Shown here piece after piece: positions 34,616 through 35,925 of a stretch of DNA of 35,925 nt. Location of the stretch: contig JAJPEN010000046.1 of assembly GCA_021166835.1 (NCBI GenBank), forward strand, positions 1-35,925, read 5' to 3'. The stretch's first letter is position 1; every line of letters begins with the position of its first letter. This DNA is from Burkholderiaceae bacterium. GTDB taxonomy: Bacteria > Pseudomonadota > Gammaproteobacteria > Burkholderiales > Burkholderiaceae. Under the pieces are notes generated by a model. That model was not told where the DNA came from, made no database searches, and saw only the letters and a list, made by a program, of their open reading frames with translations. The translations under genes were made by a program, and so were the position numbers.

Positions 34616-34864
34616 ATGAATACATCCGCGGATGCGCCCACCGTCGTCAACATCCACGAAGCGAAGACACACCTGTCGCGCCTGCTCGAGCGCGTCCAGT
34701 CAGGCGAGGAGATCGTCATCGCCAAGGCGGGAACGCCCTGCGCCCGGTTGGTACCTCTGCAGCCGCGACGCCCTTCGCGCACTCCCGGGCGTCTTTCCGG
34801 CCGGCTCGACGACGCGTTCTTCGAACCCCTCCCGGATGACGAGATCGCAGGCTGGAACAGCTGA
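34616..34864 (+). CDS. Phd/YefM-family type II antitoxin
   Basis: This 82-residue protein has the Phd/YefM N-terminal DNA-binding fold: V-V-N-I-H-E-A-K-T-H-L-S-R-L-L-E-R-V-Q-S-G-E-E-I-type sequence over residues 10-33, then A-K-A-G-T-P-C-A-R-L-V. The C-terminus (R-L-D-D-A-F-F-E-P-L-P-D-D-E) is the flexible toxin-binding segment of PIN-partner antitoxins. It represses its operon and blocks the toxin encoded three bases downstream. Confidence 0.9.
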   Translation: MNTSADAPTVVNIHEAKTHLSRLLERVQSGEEIVIAKAGTPCARLVPLQPRRPSRTPGRLSGRLDDAFFEPLPDDEIAGWNS

Positions 34865-34867
34865 GCG

Positions 34868-35254
34868 GTGAAGGTTCTCCTGGACACGCACACGCTGATC
34901 TGGTGGCTCTCGGACGACGCGCGGCTGTCGCTCCTCGCACGAGACCTGATCGCGGACCCGGCGAACGAGATCTTCGTCAGCGCCGCCAGCGCTTGGGAAA
35001 TCGCGGCGAAGCACCGGATCGGCAAGCTTCGAGGATTCGAGGACCTGGTCACAAGGTACGTCGAGATCGTCGACGCAGAAAGCTTCGTTTCGCTGCCCAT
35101 GGACCAGCATCATGCACTGCGGGCAGGCTCGTACCCGTCGACGCACAAGGATCCGTTCGACCGGATGCTGGCCGCACAGAGCGAACTGCTCTCGACACCG
35201 CTGCTGACGAACGACCAGGCGCTTCGAGACTTCCCGTGCCGGGTCGTCTGGTAG
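34868..35254 (+). CDS. PIN-domain toxin (VapC-like ribonuclease)
   Basis: This 128-residue PIN-domain protein has L-L-D-T-H-T-L-I-W-W with the first catalytic Asp (residue 6), A-S-A-W-E-I-A-A-K with the Glu, and D-P-F-D-R-M-L-A-A-Q with further acidic ligands near residue 97. These form the Mg2+ site of an RNA-cutting toxin. Start is GTG, three bases after the antitoxin stop, in the usual antitoxin-first order. All active-site residues are present, so it should be functional. The RNA target is unknown. Confidence 0.9.
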   Translation: MKVLLDTHTLIWWLSDDARLSLLARDLIADPANEIFVSAASAWEIAAKHRIGKLRGFEDLVTRYVEIVDAESFVSLPMDQHHALRAGSYPSTHKDPFDRMLAAQSELLSTPLLTNDQALRDFPCRVVW

Positions 35255-35270
35255 CAAGCGAGCCATAGCC

Positions 35271-35333
35271 AAAAAAAACCCGGGCGCGAGGCCCGGGCTG
35301 AATCCACCAAAGGAGGAGGAGGTGGAGGAGACG
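35271..35333 (-). ncRNA. candidate small RNA with anti-Shine-Dalgarno hairpin loop
   Basis: This is a minus-strand transcript of about 63 nt. The 5' part is C/U-rich. A 6-bp stem, TCCACC/GGTGGA (35321-35326 with 35303-35308), holds a 12-nt loop TCCTCCTCCTTT (35309-35320) that is fully complementary to a strong ribosome-binding site. Then comes an intrinsic terminator: GC-rich 7-bp stem (arms 35291-35297 and 35279-35285) followed by eight T (35271-35278). There is no ATG, so it is not a leader peptide, and the next minus-strand gene (rplM) is about 870 nt away, so it is not a leader. C-rich loops of this kind are known in unrelated small RNAs (rhizobial alpha-r14, Xanthomonas sX13), which pair with mRNA ribosome sites. 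Confidence 0.75.
35279..35297 (-). terminator. intrinsic terminator of the small RNA
   Basis: On the minus strand CCCGGGC pairs with GCCCGGG around a 5-nt loop, followed by eight T (35278-35271). This is the strongest intrinsic terminator in the window. The stem has no T run on the plus strand, so it would be much weaker for vapC transcripts. Confidence 0.92.
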
Positions 35334-35339
35334 GAACAG

Positions 35340-35368
35340 ACTATAGCGAAATCGATGGTGCAGTGCAA
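35340..35368 (-). promoter_or_regulatory. sigma-70 promoter of the small RNA
   Basis: TTGCAC (35363-35368) and TATAGT (35340-35345) on the minus strand are 17 bases apart, an ideal spacing with good hexamers. The predicted start is near 35333, so the whole transcript to the terminator is about 63 nt. Confidence 0.78.
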
Positions 35369-35408
35369 GAGGCGAAGCCCTCTCGTATGCTCGAAGCTAC
35401 GGATCGCC

Positions 35409-35429
35409 AGCTGGATCTTTGATCCAGCT
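35409..35429. repeat. perfect 9-bp inverted repeat upstream of the OsmC gene
   Basis: AGCTGGATC-TTT-GATCCAGCT is a perfect palindrome with a 3-nt loop, about 160 nt before the OsmC start and 40 nt beyond the small-RNA -35. No T run follows. It may be an operator or a hairpin in the OsmC leader. Confidence 0.6.
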
Positions 35430-35587
35430 CAAGATGTTTCTCCTCGGGGAACTCGCTTCCGAGAACACGGGATGCGCCGTCGTCTTGCCCTGCTCCACTT
35501 TTCATTGCATCGCAGCATGAGCAGCGCTTCCGCGCGACTTCCCGGAAAAAGCAGGCGAGAATCGAGCCCGATACTCGGGAGCGGGCG

Positions 35588-35925
35588 ATGCAGTGCACAG
35601 TGAAATGGACGGGGCCCGGAGGCATGAGCTTCCTGGCAGAATCGGGAAGCGGCCATGCGGTCGTGATGGACGGCGCGCCCGACGCAGGCGGGCGCAACCT
35701 CGGCCCGCGTCCGATGGAAATGCTGCTGATCGGCACCGGCGGCTGCACGGCCTCCGATGTCGTCGTCATTCTGAGTCGCAGCGGACAGGACGTTCGCGGG
35801 TGCGAAGTGCAGTTGAGCGCCGAGCGGGCGCCCACCGATCCGAAGGTCTTCACGCGCATCCATTTCCATTTCGTCGTGCGCGGCCGCTCGCTCAAGCCGA
35901 ACGTGGTCGAACGCGCGATCCGGCT
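35588..35925 (+). CDS. OsmC-family protein (5' part, cut by window edge)
   Basis: This is the first 112 or so residues of an OsmC/Ohr-fold protein: C-T-V-K-W-T-G-P-G-G-M-S-F near the start, G-P-R-P-M-E-M-L-L-I-G-T-G-G-C-T-A-S-D-V-type sequence with the peroxidatic Cys (about residue 57), then F-T-R-I-H-F-H-F-V-V-R-G. Members reduce organic hydroperoxides or related substrates; the YhfA-like subgroup often sits by rplM/rpsI. ATG 35588 has GGGAG nearby. The second cysteine would lie beyond the window. Confidence 0.88.
   Translation, partial: MQCTVKWTGPGGMSFLAESGSGHAVVMDGAPDAGGRNLGPRPMEMLLIGTGGCTASDVVVILSRSGQDVRGCEVQLSAERAPTDPKVFTRIHFHFVVRGRSLKPNVVERAIR

Noticed and set aside
35271..35333. trp-type attenuator or leader peptide (TGGTGG plus terminator)
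   Set aside because: There is no start codon in the transcript and no nearby minus-strand gene to regulate; the nearest is rplM about 870 nt away with its own promoter.

Overview
The window is high-GC DNA with dense, tightly packed operons. The gene neighbourhoods are those of a betaproteobacterium, most likely from the order Burkholderiales. Diagnostic blocks are ribD-ribE-ribBA-ribH-nusB-thiL-pgpA-cinA, recA-recX, DUF2889-sucC-sucD-terC, and the tyrS / M23 peptidase / anmK / erpA / argC / rpsI-rplM / OsmC neighbourhood. No rRNA, tRNA, CRISPR array or prophage was recognised. Species cannot be named from the sequence alone.

Layout. Positions 1-4270 are a type IV pilin surface module on the minus strand: a pilin behind a sigma-54 type promoter, a strong hairpin terminator, an inner-membrane alkaline-phosphatase-superfamily enzyme and a Wzy/PglL-type O-oligosaccharide ligase. 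Positions 4272-8223 hold an intact higA next to a decayed higB, then an FHA protein, a CHASE2 adenylate/guanylate cyclase and an MBL-fold phosphodiesterase-like protein that look co-transcribed. Positions 8397-11875 carry DUF2889-sucC-sucD-terC. Positions 11876-13505 contain a REP-associated tyrosine transposase (RAYT) gene flanked by two copies of a palindromic repeat; two further copies lie at about 23650 and 31763. Positions 13577-15744 are recA-recX followed without a gap by DUF4160 and DUF2442 genes, behind a LexA-type box. Positions 15741-21801 are the riboflavin/thiamine/phospholipid operon. Positions 21869-25040 hold a divergent thiamine-diphosphate enzyme and glyA. Positions 25304-28445 are tyrS-dtd-PEBP-histidine phosphatase. 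Positions 28622-31591 hold an M23 peptidase, anmK and erpA. Positions 31869-35254 contain brnTA, argC, rplM-rpsI and a Phd/PIN toxin-antitoxin pair. The end holds a candidate small RNA and the start of an OsmC-family gene.

How the genes fit together. Most of the window is housekeeping metabolism: TCA cycle, flavin, thiamine, one-carbon, arginine, Fe-S insertion, translation and SOS repair. Accessory material sits in the seams: four toxin-antitoxin or toxin-antitoxin-like pairs, the RAYT with its repeats, and several low-complexity expansions (an acidic RibH tail, a Gly/Ser insert in AnmK, hexanucleotide arrays).

The most notable non-coding signal is a compact minus-strand transcription unit at about 35271-35368. 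It has a 17-bp-spaced sigma-70 promoter, a hairpin whose loop is a pure anti-Shine-Dalgarno tract, and an intrinsic terminator with eight U residues. It looks like an undescribed C-rich-loop small regulatory RNA. Function assignments rest on motif recognition by eye; no database search was possible.
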